From: Siderastrea siderea
Taxonomy: Eukaryota; Cnidaria; Anthozoa; Scleractinia; Rhizangiidae
DNA: 64,000 nucleotides
Assembly: GCA_964030785.1 (NCBI GenBank)
Contig: OZ034978.1
Span: forward strand, 3,644,001-3,708,000
Reading direction: 5' to 3'
Shown: piece after piece, positions 47,223 through 58,576 of the stretch
Position numbering within the stretch: the stretch's first letter is position 1
Layout: each line of letters opens with the position of its first letter
Translations under genes and position numbers: made by a program
Notes under the pieces: model-generated
What the model saw: the letters and a program-made list of their open reading frames with translations, nothing else
Databases searched by the model: none
Told to the model about the DNA's origin: nothing

Positions 47223-48590
47223 TTAGTCCACTAGGCCATGAGCGTTTATTGTCATCTTTTAAGTTAATTTTAATACTTATTTCTTTCTTCGTGACAAGCC
47301 GCCTATCAGCATGAAAATGCTGGTGTTTTTCCTGGCAAAATGTGTTCGGAACGCCATAAAAACCATGGTTGTGGATAGAAAAAACCAAAAAGCACTAGCT
47401 CTGCTATATTTGGCGTCGAAGCCGCTGCGAAAAGCTGCGAACTCAAGCGGTGTGCAAACCGAGTTCGAACAGAATCGACGAGGCAAATTTGAACTTTTCG
47501 CCTGAACTTTATCGCCTAATTTTTTTCGCCTAAATTGAACTTTTCCCCTTCCACCAAAAAGACAACTGAGTATTCTTTTGAACTTTTTTTCCCATTAACA
47601 AATTTTTTTTTGACTTTCGTTGTCTTTGCTTGTTTTGCTACAACGCGGGTCAACATGCGATTTCGCGCCAAAAACACACGGGATTCAGCACAGGGTTATA
47701 TCCAGTGTATGAGGTGTATTGGTAACCCTGTGGTGCGGATAGACAGACGTACGGACTGTCACGTGACTATTACGTCACAACCAAAATTTCTTGGCTTGAT
47801 AGGTTACCAAATTTCAGACGCCTGATATTTATGAACATAAAATAATTATTTGAGTCATTCCAAATGCGTCTTAGGCTCGGCACGTAAACCTTTCGATGTT
47901 TACAGTCCAAGTTTCTAAGGAATTTTAAAATCTATTCGCCTAAAACTAACAACGATATAATTGTTGAGCACTCGCTTAGCTTCACGAGATGTACCGAGAC
48001 TCTGCTAGGGGAAAGCTTCTTTGCTGCAGCGACTTGAACTTCTACAACCTCTCCACTGATTCTGACGAACTACTAGCTACAATCAAGTTTCTTTTATGCT
48101 GTGCTGCAAACATGCTTGCGACCCAAACTAGAGGAAGACCAGCTGGCGCCAGAAGGAGATAAAGTTGAAAGAATTCAAAAGAAGAACAGCTGAGACCAAG
48201 GAACCATTTGGCAAAGGGAAGACAGATTAAGTTCGGCCAATTCAGTACGAGAAAAACTTCAGTGTTTGCGAAGAAATTGCCCTTGAACTCAATGTTCACG
48301 GAGGCCTTGGCAAAGCTTACAGGAAATCGCAAACCTGTCTACAGCATGCCCTTAGTTACGTAGACAAACAGGAAAACGTTTAGGAAGGCACTACACTTAG
48401 ATCAACAAGTACACTACCAAAATTATTTCAAGGCTAGAAAAACAACTAAATCAATTCCCTAAAATTAGCTTCACAACATAATTATGAGCACGCAACATGC
48501 AAGTCTTAAGTTCTAAGTTGCAACATCCATTAAAAAAACCATCCATTAATAGGAAATGAAAACTTCAAATTAACGAATGTTGGTCAAGGA
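47223..48590. other. No supported gene
   Basis: The open frames at 47277-47825 and 48042-48332 lie in sequence without recognisable domains. 47500-47545 repeats a TTTCGCCT(A/G)AACTT word. Confidence 0.4.
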
Positions 48591-48790
48591 TGTTGATATT
48601 CTTTTAGGAGACATTCGCCCATTAAATAGTTATATCACCCACAGATTGTGTGGGCTAAAAGGACATTTAAGAATATTATCAAATTTCTTTTAGAGATGAG
48701 CGTGGAAGGTTGTTACAAGACTGCAAAATCCTTTGTCTCAGATTTTTAGCATATATTGCAAAAGTTACCTTTTTATTATATACATACTGA
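48590..48790 (+). repeat. Second copy of the 45190-45360 segment
   Basis: It shares TTAAATAGTTATATCACC(C/T), AGATT, GGGCTAAAAGGA, TTTCTTTTAGAG and AGACTGCAAAATCC with the copy at 45190-45330. Confidence 0.65.
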
Positions 48791-49029
48791 GATTTACCCA
48801 CTGAAAAGGCGCGAAATAGATTTTCGTTCACAAGCTGGTCAAAGTAGCTGAAAGCCAATCAAATGTCGCGTATCACTTTTTTCACGTGTGAAGAAAGCGA
48901 TACGTCCAATTAGGTGCTGCGTATCGTGTTTTTTGACGTGTGAGCCGTAACAAGGTGATTCTCATTCAGGCTTTCGCTTGTCAAGTCTCTTGCAAGTGTT
49001 GAAGTTGAATTTCTTTTAAGCTTAAAAAC

Positions 49030-49320
49030 ATGAGCGAGAAAAGATTTGTTGCCCACGATACTTCGGTTAAGGATTATGTGGAAAGTCTCGAAAGCAAAGA
49101 AACGAAAGAGAAGACGAAGCGAGATGTGAAATTTCCGGAAGAATTTTTGAGAAACGAAAAGAACGACGAGCGAGAGGTGCACACTATAGAGCCAGCAGAA
49201 TCAAACAAGTATCTTGCGGAGTTTATTCGCTCTGTGAGACGTAAAGACAGAGAAGATTATGCGCCCTGAAGCCCTTAAAGTATTGAGAGGCGTTTGAAGA
49301 AAAATAACTAGCCCGTGGTG
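49030..49320 (+). pseudogene. Crypton/DUF3504-like recombinase N-terminal remnant
   Basis: The ATG at 49030 opens 79 codons. The C-terminal part, EPAESNKYLAEFIRSVRRKD followed by REDYAP, resembles the conserved segment before the catalytic domain in Crypton-derived proteins (KCTD1/QRICH1/ZMYM type: LN.YL.EFI.SVRKKDG..YEP.SL.SI.R...RYL). After the TGA the same frame continues SP-stop-SIERRLKKNN, matching the next conserved block. It is therefore a decayed fragment with two stops. Confidence 0.5.
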
Positions 49321-49491
49321 AGTATCGTCAACGATAAACAGTTGGAATTGATTAGAAAATGTCTACAATCAAAACATTTACATAACTTAAGCTTACATCT
49401 TTTATGAGCTTTTAACTTGAATCTGTGCAACACAATTTGTCATTAAACAAGAATTTAAATCTCAGTATGGATATAACAAACATAATACACC

Positions 49492-49627
49492 ATGGAAAGT
49501 GTATGCATACAGTATTTACGCACTCGTTGGTTTGTATCAGAAATCTCACTCGTTCGCTGCGCTCACTCGTTCGATTTCCGATACTTGACCAACTCGTGCG
49601 TAAATACCGTACGCACACACTTTCCAT
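49492..49627. repeat. Hairpin MITE next to a (TA)n tract
   Basis: ATGGAAAGTGT on the left pairs with ACACTTTCCAT on the right. The arms match through TATTTACGCAC and CACTCGTTCG. The centre is GCTGCGC. (TA)n follows at 49627-49643. Confidence 0.8.
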
Positions 49628-49644
49628 ATATATATATATATAGC

Positions 49645-50145
49645 TCCGACTGCTTTTCCGAAGTGATCAATCTATTTTGGCAAAAGGATCTTGCTACGCG
49701 ATTGTTTTCCTTCGGATCAAAGCAACTCGTTTTTAAACTGTTGTTTTTAAAGCAAGCGATAAGTCCGGGCCAGAAATTAGATCTGCAACTTTTAAGGTGG
49801 CTCGCGGCTATTTAGAAACTTGATCACAGCAAACCTTGAAGTGTTAGAACTTATTGAGCTTAATTAGAAAAAAATCTATCCTTGTTTAATGCAAATATTC
49901 GCGTTTTCCTGAAAAGGCTGGTCTTTAAATACCTAGCCCTTTTATCTCTTAATCGTTGAACTTGTTTGCCCTAAAAATAAAAGTTTTGTAAAATTCGAAC
50001 ATTCTTTGTTTAGAATACCAAAAATCACTGAAATCGGTTAAGGATTACTTGCCGTAAATTCGATTCATAAAATGGAGCCTCCGCGCTAATAAATAGCCGC
50101 GAGCCACCTTAAATTTGTGGAACAGAAACGATTAGTCAAAATTAA
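49645..50145 (+). repeat. Second copy of 45375-45585, split by a TTAA element
   Basis: The halves 49650-49791 and 50113-50145 together match 45375-45585. The element at 49796-50108 sits exactly at the break. Confidence 0.7.
49796..50108. mobile_element. TTAA-flanked MITE (GGTGGCTCGCGGC termini)
   Basis: Inverted ends GGTGGCTCGCGGCTATTTA are perfect and flanked by TTAA (49792-49795 and 50109-50112). The 313-bp interior has no ORF. The paralogous segment at 45540-45550 is the unfilled site. The TTAA duplication suggests piggyBac-type mobilisation. A partial relative is visible at 37250-37265 (TTAAGGTGGCTC). Confidence 0.85.
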
Positions 50146-50202
50146 CAAACAAATAAGGGGGTTAGTTTCTAGAGAAACTGTGGTGCTGCATTGGTGGAGA
50201 TG

Positions 50203-50345
50203 GATCTTATTGACAAACAAGAATTTCCAGTCACCGCTCAAAATCTTATTGTAACTACTCCTAGGACTTCACGCGTGTACTTTAAACCTAAAATTCACAA
50301 ACCAAACATCTCTGCCCAACCAATAGTTTCTGCTTGTGGTAGGGG
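50203..50345 (+). pseudogene. Penelope-like RT fragment
   Basis: The frame encodes VYFKPKIHKPNISAQPIVSA, the PKIHK ... (R)PIVSA block of Penelope-type RT. Only this short block remains. Confidence 0.6.
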
Positions 50346-51263
50346 TTAGGTTAGGACCGACCAGAGGTGTAAAGCCCATAGGTTGTCATGATAATTGGCT
50401 GTGGCTAAAAGTGGGACGGGGACGCCACAGCCTGATAAATTCCATCATATTATTCAATTTGCTTTGGTGTTGTATTCGGTACAGTTAAATTCACTTCAAC
50501 TAACTTACAATTTTCCGGTTGGCATGGAAAAACCAGCGCATTACTTTATAAACCGTTTGAATGCTAAGTAGCAAGTTTCTTAGTTCGCTTACACGGATGG
50601 TACGATAGACAAAGAATTCGTGAGTTGTTTGGTGTTTTCATCGTACCTTAACTTCATTGTGCGTTATGAACTAATCGGAGGAAAATCAAAGAGGCCTACT
50701 CATCATGGCGTTTGTGTCATTAATATTAAAAATCAACCGAGAGATTAAAATATAGAGGGATAGACAAGCAAATTAGAACACGAATCGGTTAAGAAAATCT
50801 AAGTAACCTGATAAAGTTTTTTCGTTGAAGTAAGAAACATCTTTGGGGAGTGTAATTCCACACAAATGTGTGAACACAAAAGGTTTTGAAAACAATTTAT
50901 GTATTACTAATGATTTTTTCCTTTGTACTAAGAAACATTTTTGGTTAGTATAATTGCTCGGGCAACGCATGAGCTTAGTTCTGCATTTTGGGCAGAAAAT
51001 TTCATTGCTCGTAATGCGCAAGTCAAAACGAAGTGTCTCCGATTTTCCTTGTTCTGACGAATACCAGCGAACTGTCAGCGAAGGGACACGTAGCTGTGCC
51101 GAGGTAATGTCGTTTGTAATCGAGGATTGGAAAAGCCCATACGATTTGACACGTTATATGTTCGGAAAATTTTCGTGCTTCTTGCGAAGCAATCGGCGGT
51201 CAACGCACGTGCGAATTGACAAGCGCCTTTTTCAGTAACGCTCCGGCTTGCGGTGTGCGACAC

Positions 51264-51320
51264 ATGCAGACTGCAGACTTGCAGGCTTGCAGACTTGCAG
51301 ACCTGCAGACTTGCAGACTC
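51264..51320. repeat. 8-bp minisatellite (CTTGCAGA)n
   Basis: About seven imperfect CTTGCAGA units. Confidence 0.9.
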
Positions 51321-52289
51321 ATCATACTGACATTTCCTAATCCATTTTAAGCTAACGTTGAGCAAACTCCGCTGTTTCCACATCGCGTGCTTGCCCCTTG
51401 ATACGCTTTAAATGACCCTTCATACGCCCTTGCTGGGGTTTTCAACTGACGGGAAATTTTTCTTTACTGTCTGGACTCTTGGACTTGACTTAAGGGTAAG
51501 TGTGAAGTTTTGTATCGCATGACAATCAACCATTTACTTAGCCCAATTTAGAAGCATGTTTTGAAATAAAAGATGTTGAAGTCATGGGAAAAGATCGAAG
51601 TCTAGTCCATCTACTTCTTTCAACTTTAATTCGTAGCAATATACTCAACACATCACGTACATTTTTTGCTCGAGCTAAAAGCCACTGTGGCTCTTGTTCC
51701 ACTTACTTTGGGTATATTGTGATCCTCATAGCCGATCCTTTTGCAGCGCAGTTACTCTTTATCTGTGTCTATTTACGTACTCTCCCTTTCTGGCTATCGT
51801 TGTGATGATCGTTGTGACAATCATGTCATAATCATCATGTGAAGTGGAGACAAAATAGGACATAACTACGAAAGTTACTTCCGCATATGGCTTCCAGTTA
51901 ACGGCACAATGAAGTGTTGCTGTTATTTCGCTTTATGTGGACTTGTTGACTTTGTGTCTTGTTCGATCTCATTTTGTTAGTCTTTTTTGTAAAGACGTAT
52001 TTATGTATGCCTGTTTACTGACGCCTTTCCATGCATGGGTGGATGCACGCAGATGTTACGGTCGATGCCATGGCAGGTGGATACCTCGTGGCGCATGTGA
52101 GAGAGACTGGTGATTTGAGATTACACTATTTTTTGTGGTTTCATCATTCCTATCGATGGTGATTTTGCAAGCGTTATTTTCAAGCAACAGGGGAATTTGT
52201 ATTTTTTTTACCAGTGATTTGATTTTAAGTCAAGTCTTTGCGGTGCCGGGAATTAGAAGCCGTACCTCGCTCTGAATTTCAGACTTTAG

Positions 52290-52478
52290 TAAAGTTCGTC
52301 ATGGAAACATGACAGAAAAGAGCTTTCTATTGGCGCGGCTCACCAGGGGACAGGTGGAAGCTGAACTTGATTTGCATATTTGCTATCGTTTAGTCTGCAC
52401 AAAAAGCAGTCGTCTTTGGCTTGTGTCTTTCGAAGAAAGAGGATTGCTGTCGTTTTTGGATACTTTTCGATAACTTAG
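52290..52478 (+). promoter_or_regulatory. Candidate NYN-gene promoter and noncoding first exon
   Basis: It has TTCGTCATGGAAACATG, CTATTGGCGCGGCTCACCA and GATTTGCAT in the same order as units at 27222 and 28797, and a donor TTAG|GTAAGA at 52479. A matching acceptor (TCTCGTAG, ending 53723) would place the noncoding exon 1.25 kb before the coding start at 53758. Confidence 0.5.
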
Positions 52479-53249
52479 GTAAGAAGTTCGTTGAAACAAG
52501 AAAACAGTGCGCACATTAATGATGTGGTAGGAAAACGTTTAGGTGTGACGAATTCTTTATAACAAAATCACTTTCTAAATTCATCTGCCGAAAGCTGGCT
52601 GTATTACCGTGTTCCCAACCATAAGATCGTACGTCGAAGGACTTTACTAAAGCACTGATTAGGATTAAGAAGAATGCCAGTAGCGATTGTTGAGATCAGT
52701 CAGTGTTGTATCAAAACTTAACGAGAGAAAGGAAAGAGAAACTTCCTCCCGTATGTTTAAAAGCTGTTTGTGTCCATTACTTGTAAAGTTGCTGATGATA
52801 TCTGTAATAATGCTGAAAGGCAAGGGAGTACTAAAATCATCGGCTAAATATGAGATGCGAAGTAACAGATGAATGGTCGGTGAAAAAATTTGATAACTGA
52901 TTTACAGTAAGCAATCAACTGTGGAGTTAAGTACAAATGTAATTTAGAGCATTAAACGAATTACAGCCCTCACATCATTAGTCACTGCCATTAACGACAG
53001 TGGCTGAGTTTCTAGGCTATGATAAAGAGTAATAAGGTGAAGCAAGAAACGCGGAGAATTGGGAGTCAGAGAGAAAGATCTCGGAATATTAGCCGATGAC
53101 TAAGTATGTAAATTATCAGTGCTTTCTTTCGTTCGTGATGCGTATCGATCGTCTCAGTTTACAATCTGACTTGTCGAGGCTTGTCAGAACTGTTATTTAT
53201 ATTACCTATATTTTCCTTGTTAAAAATGATTAGACTATAGCCGATATTT

Positions 53250-53318
53250 ACCCTGCGAGCTGTGGTTCCCGGCGAACGAGAGGACGAGGACTCTCGTTCG
53301 CCGGGGCTTTTGCAGGGT
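53250..53318. mobile_element. 69-bp MITE with 11-bp target duplication
   Basis: The TIRs are ACCCTGC and GCAGGGT, with an inner palindrome around CGGCGAACGAGAG. It is flanked by AGCCGATATTT on both sides (53239-53249 and 53319-53329). Copy 1 (near 28330) lacks the element and has one near-identical CGCCGATATTT, so the insertion and its target duplication are directly visible. Confidence 0.9.
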
Positions 53319-53757
53319 AGCCGATATTTTGCTATAAAGACAAAAATTCTCGAAGAAGGACTGTTTTGCAGCCTACCAAAATCGCGGAAACGGGATTTTT
53401 AGCACTTAATACCTGGGAGTTACAGAAAGTTTTGAACACGATATTTTAAAATATTTCAAAAGAATGCTTCAGTATGTTCCCGACCATTATCGAGAATTTC
53501 GCATACCGCCATCTAGGAATTTCTTTAGTTGGGTGAAAATATTACGAGCACAAGCCACCATTCATTGCAGTTTTTTTTCTTGACGTTTGGTGGCCTTTAA
53601 GTTTAACTTCTGTCTCCTCCATCTCCCATCCCACAGCTTCATCAACGCCTTGGCAAGAGGATACAGTACCCAGAGAGAGTAACACGCACATGATTATACA
53701 CAGATGACCTCCCATATCTCGTAGGTGGACCTAATAGAGGCTCGAAGAAAAAAGACC

Positions 53758-56008
53758 ATGGCATCAAACAGTCGTACTTCCCCAGCCCCGTGTGCTGTTT
53801 CTACATCTTCAAGTCCAGTAGTGTTTGGTAAGATTACCCTACTGCCCCATACGTTTAAATAAAATTCAGCTGAAATCTTCAGACAAGTTAGAGCCTTGAG
53901 GGAAGAACTTTCTTATTGTATAACATATTCTTTATTATTAAGAAAAGCGTCTTAAGGACCATTTGCTATGGTTTCGCGTGAGAAGACAAACTATTATAAT
54001 ACTATAAATAATATTTAGTCTGGATGCTCTCGTCATTTAGGGTGGTTTTCAGAGAGGTCTTGAATTAATACATAAAGAAATGGTTAAAAATAATTTAAAA
54101 CAAACAAATGAGTAAATAGAAATCAACTGGACATTTACAACTTATGCAGCCCAAAAATTAAAAGTATACAGTTAAAACGATCCTAAATGTTATACATTAT
54201 TAATTTTAAAATGTTTATAAATGTATTTAAAATATGCATTCTTCGCAAGAGTCATAAAATCCTTTATGATCAGGAATTTGCTTAGTGTGAAAGACTCCAT
54301 ACCAAGAGAGCTCCGTTTGCTTGTTGTTTATAAATTCGTGTGTACTAGCTGTAATTCTAGCTATATTGGTGAAACCAGTCGCCACTTCTCCACACGCGTT
54401 CGAGAACATTTGTCTCCAGATTTTCTAAAAAATCATTATCAATTTGCTGTTATTACGACCCCATGAATTAGTCCTAGTTATTAATAAATACACCTTTATT
54501 TCCTAGGCTCCGTCGCAACAGATTTTTGTGAAAATGACTCCTGTGGTAAAGGTCTTACGCGTTATCATAAGTACTTTATGTGCAAAGATGAGCATATGAC
54601 CTGCCGTGACTGTGTCATGGACCGCATGTGGGAGTTATGCATTGATGGCATCAGCGAGTTGAAGTGTTTGAATGCACATTGTAGTAAACATCTTGAACGG
54701 TCTGATCAACCTGTTCTATTTGATGAGCACGTCTTTATTTATGTTGACGATTCCAACATCTGGATCGAAGCAAAGAAGCTTGCAGCCAAACAGTTAAACT
54801 TAAAATGTGTAGAGGATCCGAGATTGCGCTTGGACATTGGAAAAGTTGCCGACGTTGTTGCAAATGGAAGAGAAGTTGCCTGGGGTATCCTTTATGGTTC
54901 GGAACCCCCACCGATAGACACTGTTTGGGAGAAAATAAGAGGTTTTGGTTGGAAAGTTGTCACAAGCAAAAGAAGCAGGTTCACCAACAAAGAAAAACAG
55001 GTTGACCACCAGATGGTAGCGGATGTAACCGCACTTGTTTCTGATAGGAGTGTCACCAAAGGAAAAATAGCCATTGTCAGCGGGGATGCTGATATCATAC
55101 CAGCAATAAAAGAAGGTCTGAGCAAAAACTGGACCTTCGAAATTTGGATGTGGAACAGTGGCATCTCGAATGCACTTAAACTTCTAGCAGAGGAAAATCC
55201 CGAATCTCTTAAAATTTTTCCTTTGAATTCGCACTTGGAACATATCTCGTTCACTAATTTTAAAATTAGTGAAAACCAAATTACATCACGTGTGAACTCA
55301 CGATCTGCTGTCATTAAGAATGTGGACTTTTCTCCAGACGAGGTCTGGCAGCAGAACCTCAGCAAAAAGTTAAGCTGGCCTTTTCAGTTCTGCTTTATAG
55401 GTCCCGAACGCCTGGGATTAGATTCTGAAGACATTCTTCTAATATTTGCCAGTGGGGTAAAGTCTAAAGACGACAAAGCTTTTACCTATCATTTTGAGCA
55501 GATTTTTCAAGATCTTCAAAAGGAGTACCCAGGAAAGGTGGTCAATTATCCAGCATACCGCAAGGAATATAAAAAAGAGGAAATTTATCTCACTAACAGA
55601 TATGGGGCTCTAGAAGAAGTCGATGAAGAGCTAAGCTTGAGTGGTACTTCTGACCAGTCTGATGAAGGCGAAACTGAAGGGGGCGTAGAAAGCAAATGTG
55701 ACGAACCAGAAGATGACGATAAAAGCTTCCAAATTGTCGAAAGACCGCAGCGGAGAAGAAGCCAACAATACTCAGAGCTATGTAAATACCGCTCTAAATG
55801 TGGAAACCGTTTAAGCTGCATGCATAGCCACACTGATGCTGAAAAGAAATTTTTCAAAAATCCTTATAAAAACAAACAGTGTTACTTCAAAAAAAACTGT
55901 AAGTACGGCTCAAGATGCAAGTTTGGACATTCTGATAAAGACAGCTTTTGCTGCGAGTGTCATCAGTGGGGACATGTACAGGACAATTGTCCATCGAAAT
56001 CATCTTGA
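53758..56008 (+). CDS. NYN (PIN-like) predicted ribonuclease with CCCH fingers and zinc knuckle
   Basis: The coding exons are 53758-53827 and 54507-56008 (phase-1 intron, GTAAGA/CCTAG), giving 523 residues. Domains in order: a Ser/Thr/Pro leader (1-29); a Cys/His-rich module (C31, C36, C49, C56, C59, C77, C82; RING- or RBR-like spacing but not a clean match); a NYN domain (~98-250) with VFIYVDDSNIW, VDHQM and IAIVSGDADIIPA, which carry the conserved Asp residues of NYN/PIN nucleases; an acidic linker; two CCCH fingers of C-x5-C-x5-C-x3-H (C449-H465 and C482-H498); and a CCHC knuckle C-x2-C-x4-H-x4-C (C505-C518). By analogy with PIN-CCCH Regnase proteins it probably cleaves RNA; the target is unknown. 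The leader comes from the first coding exon, and the intron contains a Penelope remnant. The frame is intact. Confidence 0.85.
54227..54466 (+). pseudogene. Penelope-like GIY-YIG endonuclease fragment
   Basis: VVYKFVCTSCNSSYIGETSR and HFSTRVREHL match the GIY-YIG domain at the C terminus of Penelope-like polyproteins. It lies in the intron of the NYN gene, same strand, truncated on both sides. Confidence 0.75.
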
Positions 56009-57458
56009 AATAGGCCCTTGAAACAGACCCTTGTTTTAACTTGGCAAACTAAAATGGCAAAGTAAGCAAAAACAAAGAAATCCTCTGATCTAAACCATCA
56101 CGTTCGATTTCATCGCTGTGTGTACAAAATGTAGGCTTTTTAATAAGTACCGGGGTATCGTTCCTTGTCTAAATCGACCCACTCAGTCGTCAAGCTAATT
56201 TCACAAGTAAACAGCAAGAATGTTTTCCATGCATGCCAAGTTTCTTTCACAAATTTATTTGCTCGTGTACTAGGTGAACACGTTTTGCCTTAACGAGCCA
56301 TCATTGACAAGTTAAATTTGCTCGTGTAGAAAAATTCAATGAAAGACTCTCCTTTACAAGTTTCTCGTGGTAACAGTAATTTAAATTTTATCATACTCCA
56401 GCTCAAGAGGCCATATTTCAACGCATAGCTTTTTAAAATAGAGAGAAATCCATGTTATCCTGTGCCCATGTATATACAACATGGCATTGTAAATCGTACA
56501 TGGTGGGTTCTCGGCTGACATCGGACAGCCAAAATTGCAGAGACACAATCATCTTCAGTAGTTACGAGAAGCAGACACCAAAAATTTTTAATACTCTACC
56601 AGTGCATTTTGGATTCGCTTTTCGGGGAAAGATTTTGCAGTTTTCCTTGCCGAGCCACAGGCACCCCAAGCTTATGATAAGAGGATACCCGACGGAAATG
56701 ATTCTTGCCTGTGGTCTGTGTCTCTGACTATGAGACATGTTTTTTGGGCTAAAATCTATAAATAGCGATATAATTGCTTTCGACATACAAAGTAGCTTAT
56801 TAATCGTTTTGACTTTTCTTTTATCCGAATTTAACTAAAAAGGGAAGAAGGGAGCATATCTTCAGTCGACCTCGACCCCGAATTTGAAATTCCGACAACT
56901 TTAGGCTTACAATGCAAAAATGCTTAGGTACGTTCCTAAAGCATGTAAATTTAGTAAGTGTAGATATTTACTCATTAGTTAAGTATCCCTGAATAATAAC
57001 AAAGGAAGAATATTTAAGAGTAAGAATGCAGATAGACGCCAGTTACAGAGAGAGTCATTTTGTTGTTCAATTCATCTTAATGGTGCAAGGTGGAAATACA
57101 AAACGAGTTTAAGGAGGTTATAGACTGACAGTTTGTTTGAACTTGCAATCACCTTGAAAAAGGTGAACTAAATCAAACTGTTGTCATGTTCGTTTATAGT
57201 TAGAATAGATATTAAAATGACGTGGTTATTGTCCCTTATAATGATTACAGTTCTTCTTAAAATGAACGCTTTCTTTTTTGGGAACATCGTTCGAGTTGCT
57301 TCTTTACAATAGGCAAAGCAATAGCTCTAATCACCTTAATGATTAAACCCTACTGTTCAACGAACAACGAACTCGAACCTTTGTCAGTTTCCCCGGTTCA
57401 GTCATTTCAGTACGGGATAACTCGAACTATCTTTAACTTCCCTGTCCCCACACACTAC
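56009..57458. other. 3' flank of the NYN gene, no further gene seen
   Basis: The open frames at 56452-56786 overlap on both strands and lack recognisable domains. No clear AATAAA follows the stop closely. The remainder is AT-rich. Confidence 0.4.
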
Positions 57459-57797
57459 GGGTGCTTTCCATTATGCGAGACCGACCGGTCAGAGACCAGT
57501 GGAACTAACCAAGGGAAAATGGAACGACATTGTTCGATAGAAACAATATTTCCAACGGGACTGAAGCTTTCCATTTACGTTTCGACCGAAATTTCGATTA
57601 TTCCTCCGTGAAGTGGGACTGGAAACAAGAATTTTTGAAAATGGAACGGCAAGTTTCGGTCGGACCGGACCGACCGGTCAAAGAGAATCACCTCTGGAGG
57701 TGGACCACTTTTTCCGGGAAATTTCCACCAAGAGTGAAGCGTTCCATTTATGTTTCGATCGAAATTTCCGGAAGTTTTGGCATAATGGAAAGCACCC
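57459..57797. mobile_element. ~340-bp TIR element (GGGTGCTTTCC termini)
   Basis: GGGTGCTTTCCATTATGC at the left has its exact complement at the right, and TAC flanks both ends. Inner palindromes (GACCGACCGGTC, CGACCGAAATTTC and relatives) repeat. The open frames across it are by-products. A separate repeat with GAAAACGGATACGTGTGGAC follows at 57830-57965. Confidence 0.75.
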
Positions 57798-58149
57798 TAC
57801 GTTTCGAGTTATCGAGCAGTTCCCCTGTATTTGCATTTGTAGCCCCACTTGGCACACCATCCTTCGCCATTTTCACCGGATACTTGTGGACGGAAGGCCA
57901 ATCGGCAAGGAAAAGGTTGCGCTTTCAAACGAAAACGGATACGTGTGGACGGGGCCTAAAAGGCGTGCGAGGAGACGGTACAAGGTGTGTTGTTGTTGTT
58001 TTTCTTTAATTCAGTTTTTTATGGCAAGGTATTATTAAACATTAAACATTAAACGTAGCTATAACCTAGGATGAGCGCAAAACCTCTCGCTTAGCTTGTA
58101 ATTATAGTTCAGAGGAATGGGCAGTTCAGAGAGGAATGGGCAGGTAAGT

Positions 58150-58255
58150 ATCTCATCTCCCTATTTTTTAACTCATTTTTCTCCCTCCTCCCTAATTTTT
58201 TTGGCCGTTTCTCCCTCCTCCCTGATTTTTCACCTTTCTCCCTGATTAGTGCTTT
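58150..58255. repeat. CTCCCT-rich pyrimidine tract, copy 1
   Basis: Repeated TTTCTCCCTCCTCCCTAATTTTT and GGCCGTTTCTCCC words match a second tract at 59880-59990 in the same orientation. Confidence 0.7.
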
Positions 58256-58400
58256 AACGGGTTAATATGACGTAACACTGGCTACACTTGCAGTCTAAAC
58301 TCCTTTCAATATTATCACTTTACTAAAAGAACTTTGTGCTCTTTGAAGCCTTTGAATACCTACAGACTACTAGATTTAACATCTAGTACCAGCTTACTTT

Positions 58401-58576
58401 GGTAGTACGTAAAATGACAGGCCAAACACGACTCCCGCTAGTCGCTTAAGTTATTCTAGCCTTCAAAATAGAGCTTTCTGAGTACATTCGCAACAGCTTT
58501 GTCCCTTTGATCAGGATGATCTGAAGGCGACACAGCTGTGTCGGTAAATTGTGTAGTTGACCTTTTGATCAAGAGA
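58401..58576. repeat. 176-bp direct repeat, copy 1
   Basis: It starts GGTAGTACGTAAAATGACAG and ends TTTTGATCAAGAGA. It is nearly identical, without length change, to 59495-59670. Confidence 0.85.

Larger units (their letters stand above)
50757..53693 (+). repeat. Promoter/first-intron block upstream of the NYN gene (copy 2)
   Basis: It is collinear with copy 1 (26654-28785), except for ~885 bp present only here (50860-51745) and two small insertions that differ between the copies. It ends directly before the exon carrying the NYN start codon, so it is probably the native 5' region. Confidence 0.75.

Noticed and set aside
57339..58038. Several ORFs of 90-160 codons
   Set aside because: They lie across a TIR element and an adjoining repeat, in overlapping frames without domains.
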